From: Dicyema japonicum
Lineage: Eukaryota; Dicyemida; Rhombozoa; Dicyemidae
DNA: 64,000 nucleotides
Assembly: GCA_011109175.1 (NCBI GenBank)
Contig: RDEW01000004.1
Coordinates: forward strand, 1,635,355 to 1,699,354
Direction of reading: 5' to 3'
The notes under the pieces were generated by a model. That model did not search any database. It was not told the origin of the DNA and saw only the letters and a list, made by a program, of their open reading frames with translations. The position numbers were made by a program, and so were the translations under genes. Positions 11,640-23,349 of the stretch are shown here, piece by piece; position 1 is the first letter of the stretch, and every line of letters starts with the position of its first letter.

Positions 11640-13850
11640 GTAAAATAAAGCAAATATGAACAATTAACTCTATGATAATATCAACTCCCCATAATGATAA
11701 CAAAGTCAAATATTTTCCGAGGACTCTATCCTCGCTGCTACATTGAGTCACAAGCGAACTTGCAGCGCCAAAATAACAGTGTTGGCAATCATGACTCTAA
11801 AGACGAGATACTGTCTTTGAAACCAGTGTTGATATTAACCATTATTGAAATACAGTTTGGTTGGCTCCCAGTGAAGGCGTACTCAATGAATTACATTGAA
11901 ATAATATTTTTCGTTCATTATATTCTTATCAACTTCACAGTTCCTTTAATCTGTTTCCCCTCACTCTGAAATGTGACAATCAAGATGCTGGTAATATATA
12001 CAACCGAGGAGACATTCAATATTATGTAGATTATATAATAGATCCCCCACTGACTTCTGGTGGTTATGAAAGTGACCATATCCTCGTTTTATGGAATCAA
12101 TATAATAAATAAGTACTCTATATCTCCTGCGATTCCCCGACGAGTTTTTGAAAGTGATAGAATGCTTATCAAATGAAGTTTTCCAAATATTTATTTTTAG
12201 GAAATTTAAAGCAGAATATTCGAAATATGAGTTTACAAAAATTCAATTTACTTGTTTTTAAGTGAAAACGTGAACAATATGACGAACATTCCGAGTCTTG
12301 GCCTAAAATGACTAAATAACCGACTTTTGTCTCATTAATTGGAACCATTATTACTGTCAGAATCTCGAGTATTTTCTACAATTCGTGAAATCTTGTTGTC
12401 CTCTCAAATAACCAACATGAGAACTTTTTCTTTCGTATCAATTTCATTTTAAATATTAGTCCCTTGTCGACTACGATAGCAAGGAAAAGATTATGCAGAA
12501 TATCTGGATTGACAGGAAAAATACAATTTCGGCAAATAAACAGTACAACAAAATGTAGAGAATCCAAAGCTCCTGGAAGAATTGATCCCCAGAGACTGTT
12601 AACACCAGCATATAAGACTAGATTTCAATCTTCTCCAGTCAAATTCTATTTTTAAGGTTGCAAGACAGTAATTGATGCCTGCCATATTCCATCGAAATTA
12701 CTTTAATTTTTTTAATCTGAGCAATGAAAAAATTCGTTATGGACAAACATAGTGGAATCCCTAACACTTTACAGAACTAGATGGATCAGTAGCTATCCCT
12801 TTGTATCGACGACAACTAGAGGGAGTATCAACGGTAGTGTCAATTCAAATCCGTAAAGCCGTAGAGTCTTCTGGTGTAAAAAACAGATTTGTTAAATTGG
12901 AAAAAAAACTTATATTATTGAATAATAATTGCCTAGAATACAGCTATTCTCATGCAATCCCCAAGGTGGTCATCTGTTATACATGGAAGACAGCATCGAA
13001 CATATTATTGTGTCTTAAACTCATGTGGATGGAACAGAAGTCTGCTAAACTCATTTTGGAATTCTAACTTCATTTTGAAAGAATTTATTGATCATATCGA
13101 GAATATATTTATTGTTGCCTTGTAGTTCCAAATTTAGTTCATTCAGTTTTGTGGCAGAATCAGTTAAAATGCCAAGTTTAAAAGTCAATCATGATTTAAA
13201 GAAAATGCCAATCCTTATTTTTCTTTTGAAAATTCTTTAATATATTGTTTTATTCTCTGAATAGTGAGAATTAATCCCTTGCTTAACTATCTTGTGTCAC
13301 AGTGCAAAAGTAGATCGCCATAGCATCGACTTGTTCTAGAAATATTCAAAATTATCTTCTTTGTAAGGCCTTATCACGAATAGAATTAATAGTTTTAACG
13401 GATAACATAGTTAAAATTTAACATTTTCTCACATAATTCATGTCGGTGAATGATGCAATGATATGTGAAAAAAAATCGGGTAATGAACGTCTTTTGGGCA
13501 AAATGGAAAAAATCCATTTTGATTTCCAAACTTGTCGAAAGAATTATAGATACATAAAATTATTGAAAATAATTCTTCCTTGACAGTTAAATCATGGATT
13601 TTTTTTATTTTATAAATAACACAGAAACTGACTTTTCTTTGCATTGTTTTGTTAAAAATCAATCGATTGCAATCGACAAAAATTCCCGCCGCGATCATCT
13701 GTTTGCCGCCCTTGCTGTAGAACTATCCTCATTCAACTTTTCTCGTGTAATATCATATTGTCATGATATCCATGTGGGCGGGTTCTTGAAAGAAGAGCTC
13801 GAAATTGTGATTTTTTATATTACAGTTAAAATGCGATTTTGGAGATTAAT
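11640..13850. other. unassigned; no supported gene
   Basis: Several 60-136 codon frames occur on both strands (for example plus 12464-12655, plus 12801-13067, minus 13438-13698), but none carries a recognised motif and they overlap each other in opposite directions. A short block near 12970-13010 ('atacatggaagacagcat') resembles 14445-14475 and may be a dispersed repeat. Confidence 0.35.
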
Positions 13851-13854
13851 TTAC

Positions 13855-14010
13855 GTTTCCGCGGCGGTAGGACGTGTGATAAAAATGGAAGAGGGGACCT
13901 ACTTCTCGACCTCTTTTCAGAAGCAAAAATCTGTATTATTGAAGAGTGAATTTGGTCTTTACATGCAGACGTTCCCCTTGTGTCCCCACCTTGGATTAAA
14001 TTAAAAAGTT
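13855..14010 (+). mobile_element. family I 3'-end fragment
   Basis: About 150 bp resembles 63061-63210: 'aaaatggaagagg', 'acctacttc', 'cgacctcttttcagaagc', 'gaatttggt' and then '...ccccaccttggattaa'. The third copy (19425-19530) shares only the end part. The copies differ by indels, which suggests old insertions of a repeat with unknown body. In the 63-kb copy the block leads into a TAATAATA tract, like the LINE ends elsewhere in the window. Confidence 0.55.
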
Positions 14011-14114
14011 CAGTATAAAGACTACTTTATTAAATGTCGACATACTTTTTGGCACGTATATTTCATCTATAAAAAAGTTCACCACTTTTTGCGATGAAAA
14101 ACAGTCCTATAATA

Positions 14115-14160
14115 TTATGTCACAAACCTAGGGTGTTACAGGGCCTAGGTTGTTACACTT
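14115..14160 (-). repeat. dispersed ~46-bp element with CCTAG/CTAGG dyad
   Basis: Read on the minus strand this matches 31554-31600 on the plus strand: 'aagtgtaac', 'acctagg', 'gtaacaccctagg' and 'gtgacataat' occur in the same order. The paired CCTAGG boxes make an imperfect dyad. The function is unknown. Confidence 0.6.
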
Positions 14161-14689
14161 TGCTTATTTTTCGATAAAAATTGAAAATTAATTTATCGCT
14201 TAAGATAAATATAGGAAATTAATTTTTTTTATTAAATAATAACAGCATAGGGAATTAATGTCTATTTGAAGATAAGCGGAAGAAGGCCGCATAGGGAATT
14301 AGTGTCTCTCAGGTATGTAGTTTCATGCGAGATTTATAATGATGTTATATCTATGTTTAGTTGTTTCTCTTCAATCTAAAAAGAGGTCGTCAAATGAAAT
14401 GTAGTTAGGTATGTCAAGTGCCCCCTCTATCAAAAGCCTCGGATATGGTAATACATGGGAGACAGCATTTTCCCTTCATTAGGATGAGTAGTGATGTAGG
14501 TACTATCAACCATATGGTACAAAGCATGATATTGTTGGTTTTCGAATAACCAACAATGGGTTGGAAGACACTGCTGGAGATGTTCGAAGAAGTCGGATTG
14601 TCAGTGGCCAACTCCGACGAACCCAACCACTAGGATACTCAGGTCAAAAAAACACACCTGATTAATAAAATAATACTTAAAAAAGACGA

Positions 14690-15005
14690 CTGAAAATCCA
14701 GACACAGTGCAGGTTAGAGGAGAATAGTGGTATAGTCAAACGGAGGATCTACAAATTTTGGTGCAATATTGATAACTCGTCCTAATTGAGGACTATAAAA
14801 AAAGGACATTTGGGGCAACTAGAATATCAAAAAACAATGCGCCCGGATCTGATAGGATACCAATGTCCCTTTTAAAGAAGTTTGATAGACTTTTAGTAAG
14901 GTTATTTAACGGGAGCCTCATGTTTGGTTATGTTCTCAGACATTGAAAGGTTCTCAAACAGGTTTAAGAAGGAAACTAGGAAAACGACCGTAAGCTCCAA
15001 AAAAC
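14690..15005 (+). mobile_element. reverse transcriptase fragment (fingers)
   Basis: The plus strand encodes ATRISKNNAPGSDRIPMSLL then RLLVRLFNGSLMFGYVL and WKVLKQV after a stop. This is the classic N-terminal RT stretch (K-N-APG-D ... LFN ... G..P..WK). It ends where the minus-strand family C tail begins at about 15008, so the second element probably inserted into the first. Confidence 0.6.
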
Positions 15006-15007
15006 TA

Positions 15008-15130
15008 CAATGAAACCAAACTAACTAATCACGTGATCCAGAATTGATGCAGCAGTGATCTCATCGTGGCTTTACGATTCTCGAGCTCATAAAACCACTT
15101 ATGCGGCGCAGAAATTAATTTGCAGTCACA
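15008..15130 (-). mobile_element. family C retrotransposon 3' end
   Basis: The minus strand encodes RKATMRSLLHQFWIT-stop followed by LVSL-like 3' UTR sequence ('cacgtgattagttagtttggtttcatt'). This matches the ending R-K-[MA]...LL...[AI]T-stop of the family C copies at 34318-34625, 53165-53700 and 60954-61455. Only the last tens of codons remain. Confidence 0.5.
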
Positions 15131-15369
15131 CGGACATACTACTCTGTTCTTAAAGATTTTGAATTCAAGAACAATTGTTGAGGAGTTTTTGAAATACCCG
15201 TAACTTTAAATCCTCTTCTCTGGCTATTGTAACAAAGAAAACAGGAATTAGTAAAATATCTGAGTTACCACAAAAGTATATAAAGTCAATAAAAGAATAA
15301 ATAAACTTAATAACAACAAATAGTATATTATTATTTTGCCAAAAATGACAGGTAGACAATAATTAAAAG

Positions 15370-15475
15370 GAAACGCCATCACGTGATTCAGGATTCTTTC
15401 AGCAATATTCTCACTTTTCCCGGTGTTCCTCTCGGGAAACCGACACTTTCGATTTCGGATCTTTTTATTTATGCA
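15370..15475 (-). mobile_element. probable family C C-terminal fragment
   Basis: The minus strand can be read as SVSREEHREK then KES-IT with a slip, resembling VGSRxEHREKM...AGIT of the family. It is short and degenerate. Confidence 0.35.
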
Positions 15476-15479
15476 ATAT

Positions 15480-17370
15480 TAGACTGGACACGCGTCACCT
15501 ACGTTCTCAGTAATTTCCTTATTTAATAATAATAACTCAGTGCAAGTTGTCCCAGGAGAAAGTGGTCTCAGAGATATGTAAGTCCCCGAGGACCTGGTTT
15601 CATTAGTTTTTTTACTTTAACTGTAGGCCCAATATATCCTCCAAAGGCTACGGAATGAGATTATCCGTGAACTAAGGATGACTGCTTGATCGACTATCTA
15701 TAATTAAGAATTTATGACTATAATAATATTCTCAGCAGAGAAGACACTTTGGATCCTATATTTATGATGAGGTCCTGCAGAACGTTTAATGGAGTTCTTC
15801 ACAGTTAATTGTGTACCTTTTACAGACGTGTTCCACTGGGGCTGGAAGGTGAGGAAATAACACTCCCACACACATGTCTCATTTGTTGCTGCCACTGAAT
15901 AGTATGTGTTACTTATTGTTAGATTACGTCATGGATGTGACAGCTTTAGTGGATGTGCTGAATATTCAAGCACGTGCCTAATTCATTCCTCAATTGAATG
16001 AGAACGCTATCCAAGATTTGTAGTTTTTTAATTCAGTCATTTGTGCTTACAGAGAGTAAACATTTGAAGTATATTTATATGTTTTTATATTATAAGGGGA
16101 GTTAAACAGTTGAGGAACGCTCTCATTGAAAAAAATATGGAGCTTTTCTCTAATGATGTTGATGCTAGGATTGTTGTCATTGTTTCTTGAAAGGGCAGTT
16201 TTCTTTTCCCCAAGTCTTGACTATTCAGCACCACAGTTTGTGTTGGATACATTCTGTTCTACTTCTGCCATAGTCACTGTTAGTTCATCGTTTAATTTTT
16301 ATGTTACTTGCAATCTGATTGTAAATTTATTTAATGATGATCTCAATTTATAAAATATGGATGACTCTCGGTTAGTACTGCATATTATGTGTTCTTCATT
16401 CATTTGGAGGCGGTGGTAACTTTACATAGTCAATGGTTGATTTATTTGCAGATGTATTACTGACTAGAAAGGATTTACTCCACTTTTTTCTGCTTTGATA
16501 GATTTTGTTACAAAGTTGTTCTTGTCATTATTCATAACTTCAAGAATATGAATCCTTAATCAGAGATGTTTTCCCTTTATGTACGTCTGCTTGCAATCTC
16601 CACCTAATATGCCAGAATAACCTCTGTACATATCACTGGACTACTTCATTTTCTACTGATCAAGTTTACTAATCCTCATATCGTGTGGTATTCTAAAGAA
16701 ATACCATTTATGCGCTAACCGTGCTGTAGTTTGTCACAGAATACATGATTACAGGTTGTTGTATGTAATTATTTGTTAGTATAAGTACAGATCATGTGGC
16801 AGGGGTACGGATACCCAGCATACAGTCGAAAGTTACAAATAGGGCGTCGTACAAATCACCATTTAAAAATGTCCCCTTCTCGAATTTTTAATAATTAAAT
16901 TAATTATTAAGTTAAATAAAAAATTAACAATTTATGTGAACAGTGTTGTATAAATTTAGATAAAAGTTTTTAACTATTCGGATTTATGTTTGTAATTGCA
17001 AGTCCTAGATCTCCTTTATCTGCAATCCCTAAGCGGTTTTCTTTGCGATTAACTTGGTTAATATACTGAATTATCTCACAACTATGTAAGACATGAGAAG
17101 TGAAATAAACAAATATTTAATGACAAATAATTTCAATTTTCACATAGAATAAAATATTCTTAAGTTATGGCTTTTCTTAGTAGCCTTCTCAACCTTTCTC
17201 GATGTTCTATACACTCAGCGAACAAACCGGTATCTGTCACTTTAATCAGTTGTTTGTTATTTTTTATAATCTTAATTACTTTGAAAAAATATAATAAATA
17301 ATACCATGATTAAAATGATACCACGTGTTTTCAAATCTTTTCCGAAAGCGAGATTACTCCTAAGAATATA
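15480..17370. other. unassigned sequence
   Basis: Open frames here (minus 15704-15895; plus 16126-16353) have no recognisable domain. The minus-strand complement of 16126-16353 contains an ATG-initiated frame MAEVEQNVSNTNCGAE-stop, but no splice arrangement extends it convincingly. Confidence 0.35.
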
Positions 17371-17379
17371 CAGGAATAG

Positions 17380-17730
17380 ATGTCAACAAATGCTATCCAA
17401 AGCATTGGATTAAACAGTTCGTCGGTTCGACCTCCACCGGGCATTGATTTTAGTGAATCTTCTTTTCCTCGTGAAATTCGTGTAAACTTGACCCAACTCC
17501 GCAACAATCACCACGAGGGTCTCAATACTTACCTATACAAGACCGGCCAAGCAAAATCGCAAATCTGCTCTTCATGTACACTTGATGTCAACACAGATCA
17601 CCCATTCTTTTGACCTTCATGTACACTTGATGTCAACACAGATCACCCATTCTTTTGACCTAGCCCGCATATGTTTTTTCGCTTCACTGGATCAACCTTA
17701 TGGATCCTAGGGAACATCCGTCATTGGTAG
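17380..17730 (+). mobile_element. Jockey/CR1-type retrotransposon C-terminal fragment with 45-bp tandem duplication
   Basis: The frame contains VRPPPGIDFSESSFPREIRV, then NLTQLRNNHHEGLNTYLYKT, then QICSSCTLDVNTDHPFF. This is the typical Jockey-class C-terminus (P.E..LPR..R..LAQLRS...L..YL...G....CP.C....T.HLF.C). The frame closes because a 45-bp unit is tandemly duplicated (17570-17614 and 17615-17659). Downstream LARICFFASLDQPYGS would correspond to the last residues. Confidence 0.75.
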
Positions 17731-18571
17731 TTACGTTCCACACAGTCGCCCTGTAATAACCATCTCGCTTCACTGTGTATTAAGAGTCGTTCAAAATCTT
17801 CATTGTCAACAAACTTAATGACATAATTTTCAGCTGTGTTCTATCCCTCAAGTTGATAATGTAGAGGAGATGGATGAGGAAAGTAACGAAGGAGAATCCT
17901 AAAGAGCCGTTTGTGTTTGTCTACAGTGACATTGTTGAGTGAATATAAGTTCAGGAGAACATGTCCTCTGTATATTTCGGTTGTGAGTTTAAGCTCATTA
18001 AAGTGTACCGGAACGACCGTTTATCCATTTTGTTACTAACCCCGACATGAAGATTAAACGAAGTAATCCAGAAAATGATATGCATGAGAAACGAAATTCT
18101 AAGATTTCCATGGTCTCTGAGAAATATTATTCTTTTATTCTTAAGCTAATAAGGGGGATGTCATAATTGAAGATGAAGAGCAGAGGAATAGGAACGAGGA
18201 GGACGTGAGCAAACTTGGGATGAAGAGTCTGAAACAGTTTCTGATGAGTTCTTCAGTTTATCTTGATGATGTGACTGATGCAAATTCAATTTAGTCTAAA
18301 TGCGAAATTATAAAAAAAACGGCTTGAGAATGTCAGTTGCACAAATGTTAAGTGGGGATTAACGAATACTTTTAAGCTTGTGAGCATCACAGACAAGAAA
18401 GTAAGAATGTTAGACATTCAGCTACTGGACTTTTTAAAAAGTGACGATTTTTGATTTTAATTTTTAATGTATAAATATGTTTCAATAATGAATAATTAAA
18501 AAAAATTTTAAAACCCATTTTTTGAAAGTATATTTTGATGACTGTTAAATCAAGACATTCAACAGATGGTA

Positions 18572-18780
18572 GTGGTTAGTGGCCTCGCACTGCTATCTAC
18601 TTGGTCGAATGATTTCCTCTCTGCTCTTGTCTTCAATTCCTAGAAGTGTGATTGGATACACCTATGCACGGAAATGCCCTAGGTTGGTATTCATTAAAAA
18701 GGATCTCTCCCTTACTCCAGTGGAGGGGTTCCCTAATGGAGGATCCGTGGAAGGGACATGATGCTGGGAAAGGATACGTC
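18572..18780 (+). mobile_element. SINE fragment (59-kb family)
   Basis: Shares 'aaaaggatct', 'ctcccttactccagtggagg' and 'ggttccc' with the full-length copy at 59025-59350 and the copies at 26530, 30448 and 45455. Diverged upstream. Open frames across it are not genes. Confidence 0.6.
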
Positions 18781-19065
18781 TCATTCTGACTGAGGGAATT
18801 AGATAAAATTTATTATATTCGGAATTATTAACAAAGAAGTTCCCAGATATCTCCCAATATTTAAACAAATTTTGGAACATTGTTAAATTTGTACAAGTTA
18901 CAGTTCGAGAATCAAACAATTTTATCCGTTTTCCATTTTGTAGATAATAAACCAATTACTATAGTCGTTAAATAATTTTAAGATAACGAGTGACATAACA
19001 ATTGTGCTAAATATTTTCATTTATAATATGAGATGGAACTCCTCCTCCACTTCTTATACAGGGAG
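18781..19065. other. unassigned sequence between repeats
   Basis: A 97-codon minus frame (18662-18955) overlaps the SINE and has no recognised features. Confidence 0.35.
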
Positions 19066-19069
19066 TAAA

Positions 19070-19340
19070 CGTACTACGACAAGTTGAGGTTGAAAAGTGT
19101 CACAAGTATGACCTTGCAGTGAGCTCTCGTTACTCTACAACTTTCAACTAACGAATATTCTGCTTATTGGAATGCAGTCTCAAAATGCTTCAAGAAGTAT
19201 ATCTATCGAAAAACATTCAATCAACCGGATTGAAGAAAGCTCCTTAAAGCATGGTAGTTGCGCAGAAGCAAGTTATTAAGAGCCTTGATAAAGATTTTAT
19301 TTCTGCTTCAAACAAACTTGTGGAAATCGCGTTAATTGTA
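19070..19340 (+). mobile_element. family G endonuclease-tail fragment
   Basis: The plus strand encodes LRQVEVEKCHKYDLAVSS near 19075-19130, the same VEVEK..KYDL block as at 10018-10060. The rest is scrambled. It is a short relic of a non-LTR element's C-terminal nuclease. Confidence 0.45.
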
Positions 19341-19424
19341 AGGATATCTCACTGATGATTGAAAAATGATTAATTGTTGAGAGATGGGATAATCATCTCC
19401 AATAGGATGAGAGTGGTCAGCATG

Positions 19425-19545
19425 TTCAACACAAGCAGAAGTTCTCCCTTGGGTCTCTTTCTTGGATTAATTGGTTATGACTTTGTGTTGGGCATAACAC
19501 AGTTTGTAAACACGTGTCAATAAACACATGAAATATAAAAAGAAG
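19425..19545 (+). mobile_element. family I 3'-end fragment
   Basis: The sequence 'caagcagaagttctccct' followed by 'ctttcttggattaattggtt' parallels 63178-63230 ('caagcagatgttctcctttc', 'ccttggactagttagttatg'). Confidence 0.5.
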
Positions 19546-19779
19546 GTATTGCAGTAAAGGAAATAAGATGTATCCAAAGAAGCATACAGATAGATTAGTT
19601 TATAAGTCTTTGAAAATTATAAACCATTTAATCACTCCACTGTATTACTTTTTGAAAGATCTTCAAACTACAGCTTTCTATTTAGTTAGTTAAAGCACAT
19701 TCGCGTTACCAGTAAACACTTTTTATGGTTTCGTTTGTACCATGCTTTTTGATTATCCTTTCCTTTAGTCTTTTCCATC

Positions 19780-20660
19780 TTTTTCGTTGTCGTGCTCTTT
19801 ACCTGATTTCGTCAAGATCGTCCACATCCATCAAAATCAGCCTTTCGGTCGCGTAGTCGCCTCTGACTTTCTCAAATTCGTGATTTTTGACATTTTTGTA
19901 TTTGATGGCATATTTTTCAGGGTGAAGGTCGCAATAACCATCTTGTGGTCACTGACAGTCGTCGAGCCTTTATATGAACGTGCGTTTATTAGAAGTTGTT
20001 TGTCTTTAGCCATGCATATGACATAGTCTATTTGGTTATATATTGGGACCAGCTTTCCCTCTGAATTCCTTCTCTTCCCCACCCACGTAGTTTTAATGCA
20101 GTATGCGTAAATGCAGTATTACATAGGAAAAGGTTGATTGCAATACAACAGTGACCAGTATTGTCCCGGGTAGGTTTCTTATTCCACGTCCATGTTCTCC
20201 TAAGAAAACATTATCCGATTTATTCTTCATCTAAATTTTCGCGTTCAAATCCCCAGCAATGAGTATTAGTGATGACGACTGATATTCGCTGTACGTCTGT
20301 AGCAGTGTTTAATAGAAGTCGTCTAGTTCTGTCGGATCTTTTGCTACTCTCCGCAGTGTGGCTCCTAAACATTTATAATTGTCAGAAAGCTCTTGAAGGA
20401 GGTAAGTCGTAAAGACGGATTTTGTAACACAGATCCTGTCATTCACACTCCATATGCAATAGACTGCACTTGTCAACTTTGAGTGGATGGCAAATCCAAG
20501 TCCATAATATTTCGAGTCGTCGATATTCGCCATAGTTCTCATCAAGGCTACAAGTAACTTTCGTTTCATGTAGGAACCCAATAGATACGTCGTATCTCGC
20601 CAGGTCGTCACAGAAAATCTTCCTCGACCAAATCGTAGATAAGCCTCTAGCATTGAACGT
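19780..20660 (-). mobile_element. family A (RTE-like) AP-endonuclease domain, degenerate
   Basis: Minus-strand frames 20653-20309 and 20082-19837 cover most of an AP-type endonuclease. The first has GLGFAIHSKLTSAVYCIWSV, then NDRICVTKSVF, then LSDNYKCLGATLRRVAKDP. The second has YNQIDYVICMAKDKQLL then GSTTVSDHKMVIATF (the SDHKMV box). The gap between them contains frame slips. This domain nicks target DNA for LINE insertion. The homologous stretch at 8842-9531 is a second copy. No RT follows, so the element is truncated at its 3' side. Confidence 0.8.
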
Positions 20661-21120
20661 AAGGAGATGACTTAGTTATATTATGATAACAAACCCATAA
20701 GAAATTTCAATAGTTTCAGCGGGAAAATTTGGCTTAAGTTTACTATAAAAGGCAAACATTGGATTTTTTTGATTTCACCAAACGTTTGGCTTGACGGCGA
20801 CATGTGTTCATTAGCATAGTGATGTGAATCTTGGGAATTGGAACTGTTTATGGATTTATCATCAATTTCGGCTTCACTTGGTGCACTCTATTTTAGAAGA
20901 ACAAGATTATCAATTTTCGTATTTTCTTCAATTTGTCAACATTGTTCTCAATAAGCTCTTTATGCTGTGGAAGGCCTAATTTAAGACGGCATGTGAATCC
21001 CGTAAGTTAACTAAAAGTCATCAACTCCTATTTCCTGTAAATATCTAAATTTTTTTTTAATTTAATAAAATTTAAACAATAGAAGTCAGGTAGTTGCCGC
21101 CCTCACCGCGTGGCTGTTCC
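20661..21120. other. unassigned sequence
   Basis: No supported feature. A short segment at 21090-21120 ('ccgcgtggctgttccctctc') precedes the family B copy. Confidence 0.35.
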
Positions 21121-21123
21121 CTC

Positions 21124-21735
21124 TCAAAATTGCGAGCGAAATTCGCTCAAATAGCCAGCGGCGTTCGCGGAGATCTCCAGTGCATGAGGTGATCCGGTTT
21201 CCAAGACGTACGAAAAACTCGAGTGTAGAGGGGGAGTAGGATCCGGAAGTCTCCATAGCAAGGGGAACAAATTTGACATCATCGGGAGGTCGACGTATTT
21301 AACGAGTTTGGCCTTCTCCGCCTTTACGGATGCTGAACAGGCCCTTGTAGCACTCTCGTGAAGATTTTTCTGGGCGAACGTGTCTGTACATGTCACATCC
21401 CAAACCAGTGGTTTCCCGGCCTCAAATGGAAATATGGTCATCCCGTCCGGTCGTTTCCCGTCACTTCTGCATAACCCGACCGGTTCAAGAATGGCCGAAT
21501 ATCCAGCAGCATCCATAGCTTGCCTGACAATTTCATTCAGAGCCTTGTGCCTTGGGGATCTGCCAGCGCTTCTCCTGCAGGCGAGAGGGTGCAGGCCATA
21601 GCAGTCTATCAGGATGCCACATCGGCACGGGTGAGGTACACATACTTTTAGTCCCAGCCGCAGAGAGATACCAGTTCTAACGCATTCATCATCCAGAAAA
21701 GTGCCCAAAGCTCCATTGGGATGGCGTTTAGCCAA
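21124..21735 (-). mobile_element. family B retrotransposon, CCHC + restriction-like endonuclease tail
   Basis: A clean 203-codon frame, the best-preserved transposon ORF here. Residues about 30-60 hold C-x-C-G...H-x-x-x-C (PHPCRCGILIDCYGLHPLAC), then RSPRHKALNEIVRQA, then RSDGKRPDGMTIFPFE and LVWDVTCTDTFAQ. This order is widespread at the C-terminus of metazoan non-LTR reverse transcriptases, and the PD...D/E pattern suggests a restriction-like nuclease. The codon and GC content (about 54% GC) stand out from the AT-rich surroundings. The frame lacks the RT upstream and the final domain; the missing last domain appears as other copies at 23350 and 31610. Confidence 0.75.
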
Positions 21736-21739
21736 TATC

Positions 21740-22440
21740 TAAATATAATGAAAACTAAGAACCCTTAAGTAAATTTCTTTCATCTCCCCCATTTAGAATT
21801 ATCAGTGTTATTTCTCCATTGAAACTTACCTAGATACAGATAGTTTAAAAATGGAGGGTTGGAAAAATTTCTTCTTGTGTTGACCAAATACATCATCCAA
21901 TACTCCATTACAGGTTTCAACCGTGTCGTGACAAAAGGACTCGAAACATCACGTGTAATATATGTTGAAGAATAATATATTTTTCTGAAATGGTTAACCT
22001 TATATCATTCTAAATTATTAGTTGAATAAATAGTTTTTGTTTGCTAAAACATTTAATCAACGAAAAGGGTCATGGCTAAGACAAAAGATAGGAGTAGCCA
22101 TACTCCGAGGGAACTCGTTCGCAATCCACGCAGCAGGCTTCCTCAACTGACATTTGTTTAATTGTTAAAAAAAACATTTAAAAAATCAAATTGGAGAGTG
22201 ATGGTGACAAATCTATTTATTAAAGCGTAATGTTGTATGTATGTGGCACAATAACTCGCGAATAAATTGACGGATTTTAATTAAAAAAAAGTTTTGAATA
22301 AATAAAAACATTTCCGAAAAAGTGAACCAGATATGAAGAATTTGAGTTTCTGAAAATTTCGATCAATATCATGTCAAGTGGCGTGACCTTCAATGTTAAT
22401 TTCAATAAAATTCACTTTAATCATTTCTAGGCACTAATAC
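21740..22440. other. unassigned AT-rich sequence
   Basis: No recognisable coding sequence or repeat. Confidence 0.4.
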
Positions 22441-22468
22441 AAAATTCCAGAGATCCCGGAGGGTTGTA

Positions 22469-22570
22469 GGAAAAAAAGTCAAGTGGAAAAAAGGGTTTAT
22501 ATCGCATTTTTGTGATACTACTAGCAACTTTAAATTTTTAAAAATTTTTTCAATACTTGACTTTTTTTCC
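22469..22570 (+). mobile_element. 102-bp MITE-like repeat, left arm
   Basis: Bounded by a 15-bp inverted repeat: starts GGAAAAAAAGTCAAG (22469-22483) and ends CTTGACTTTTTTTCC (22556-22570). The interior ('tttatatcgcatttttgtga', 'actactagc') matches the right arm at 23660-23763 in inverted orientation. Confidence 0.85.
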
Positions 22571-22810
22571 GCTTGTTTATAAATTAAGATTTTTATTCAT
22601 GATCGTTTTATTTTAAAGTAAGCGAGTTTAGAATAACAAATTATTTAAATAGTTAATTTTGGCAAATTTTAATGCTTTAGTTTGTAATTGCATTAAAATG
22701 CCCCGCCACAACTAAAACTACACGTGGTGGAAATAAATTCTAAAAATAAAACAGATTTTTTCTACTTTTAAAATTTTTTAAAATGTTATAAACATATGAT
22801 TTTTATTTAA

Positions 22811-22876
22811 CGTGAATCAAGGGATTATTTAATGTGAATCAAGGGATTATTTAATGTGAATCAAAAGAATATTTAA
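22811..22876. repeat. 22-bp tandem repeat, 3 copies
   Basis: Three consecutive units of 'gtgaatcaagggattattta' type; the third is diverged ('aaaagaat'). Confidence 0.9.
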
Positions 22877-22879
22877 TAT

Positions 22880-23191
22880 TCCATGCAATTGCTTTTAGGG
22901 TTTCTACTGTTTTAGATTTGTAAGGGATTTTCTTGACTCGTTTTAGCAATAAGTTTTGTCTCGTCACAATTTCATCAGTTTTATTTGACTTTCGTCAAAT
23001 TCGTGATTGTGAGAAATTCCTTCTTTGGGAAATTCAAAATTATGATCTGTTCTTAGGCTTCCTATGCATCCTTGTGAAGATTTTTTCACACATTTAAAAA
23101 TTATATAGTTTTTTGTCACCGAGTGCTTTGTATACATAAAACCCTTAAAACAAATTTTCTTTCCTCCTTTGTTAGTTGATATTATCTCCAT
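22880..23191 (-). CDS. FLYWCH zinc-finger ORF, probably DNA-transposon derived
   Basis: The frame 23191-22964 encodes one FLYWCH domain: IISTNKGGKKICFKGFMYTK (F/Y-x-G-[FY]-x-Y), then YIIFKCVKKSSQGCIGS (C...C) and ISHNHEF (the paired H). Known FLYWCH domains bind DNA and in many invertebrates are joined to Mutator-like transposases. The frame stops after LMKL, but a one-base slip restores a frame continuing DEIVTRQNLLLKRVKKIP and KSKTVETLKAIAW to about 22830. It lies between two inverted MITE-like arms (22469-22570 and 23660-23763). No transposase catalytic core is visible, so it may be a truncated element. Confidence 0.7.
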
Positions 23192-23267
23192 TTTGTCTCT
23201 TATTTTTGGGCAAGCATAATATTTAAAATACGCCTAATTATAACCTTAAAATCCGTATATTGATTAA

Positions 23268-23337
23268 GTCAAAAAGATTAAACCAAAGCGAAAAAAGTCA
23301 AGGTCAAAAAGATTAAACCAAAGCGAAAAAAGTTAAG
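23268..23337. repeat. 35-bp tandem duplication
   Basis: Two units containing 'gtcaaaaagattaaaccaaa' and ending 'gaaaaaagt.aag'. The unit ends in a sequence resembling the MITE terminus (AAAAAAGTCAAG). Confidence 0.9.
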
Positions 23338-23349
23338 TCAATTTTATTA

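Noticed and set aside
13594-14004. 136-codon plus-strand ORF
   Set aside because: Its second half is the dispersed family I repeat (also at 63060), and the first half shows no domain. It is probably a chance frame.
22811-22876. CRISPR-like array
   Set aside because: Three contiguous 22-bp units with no spacers, in a eukaryotic sequence.
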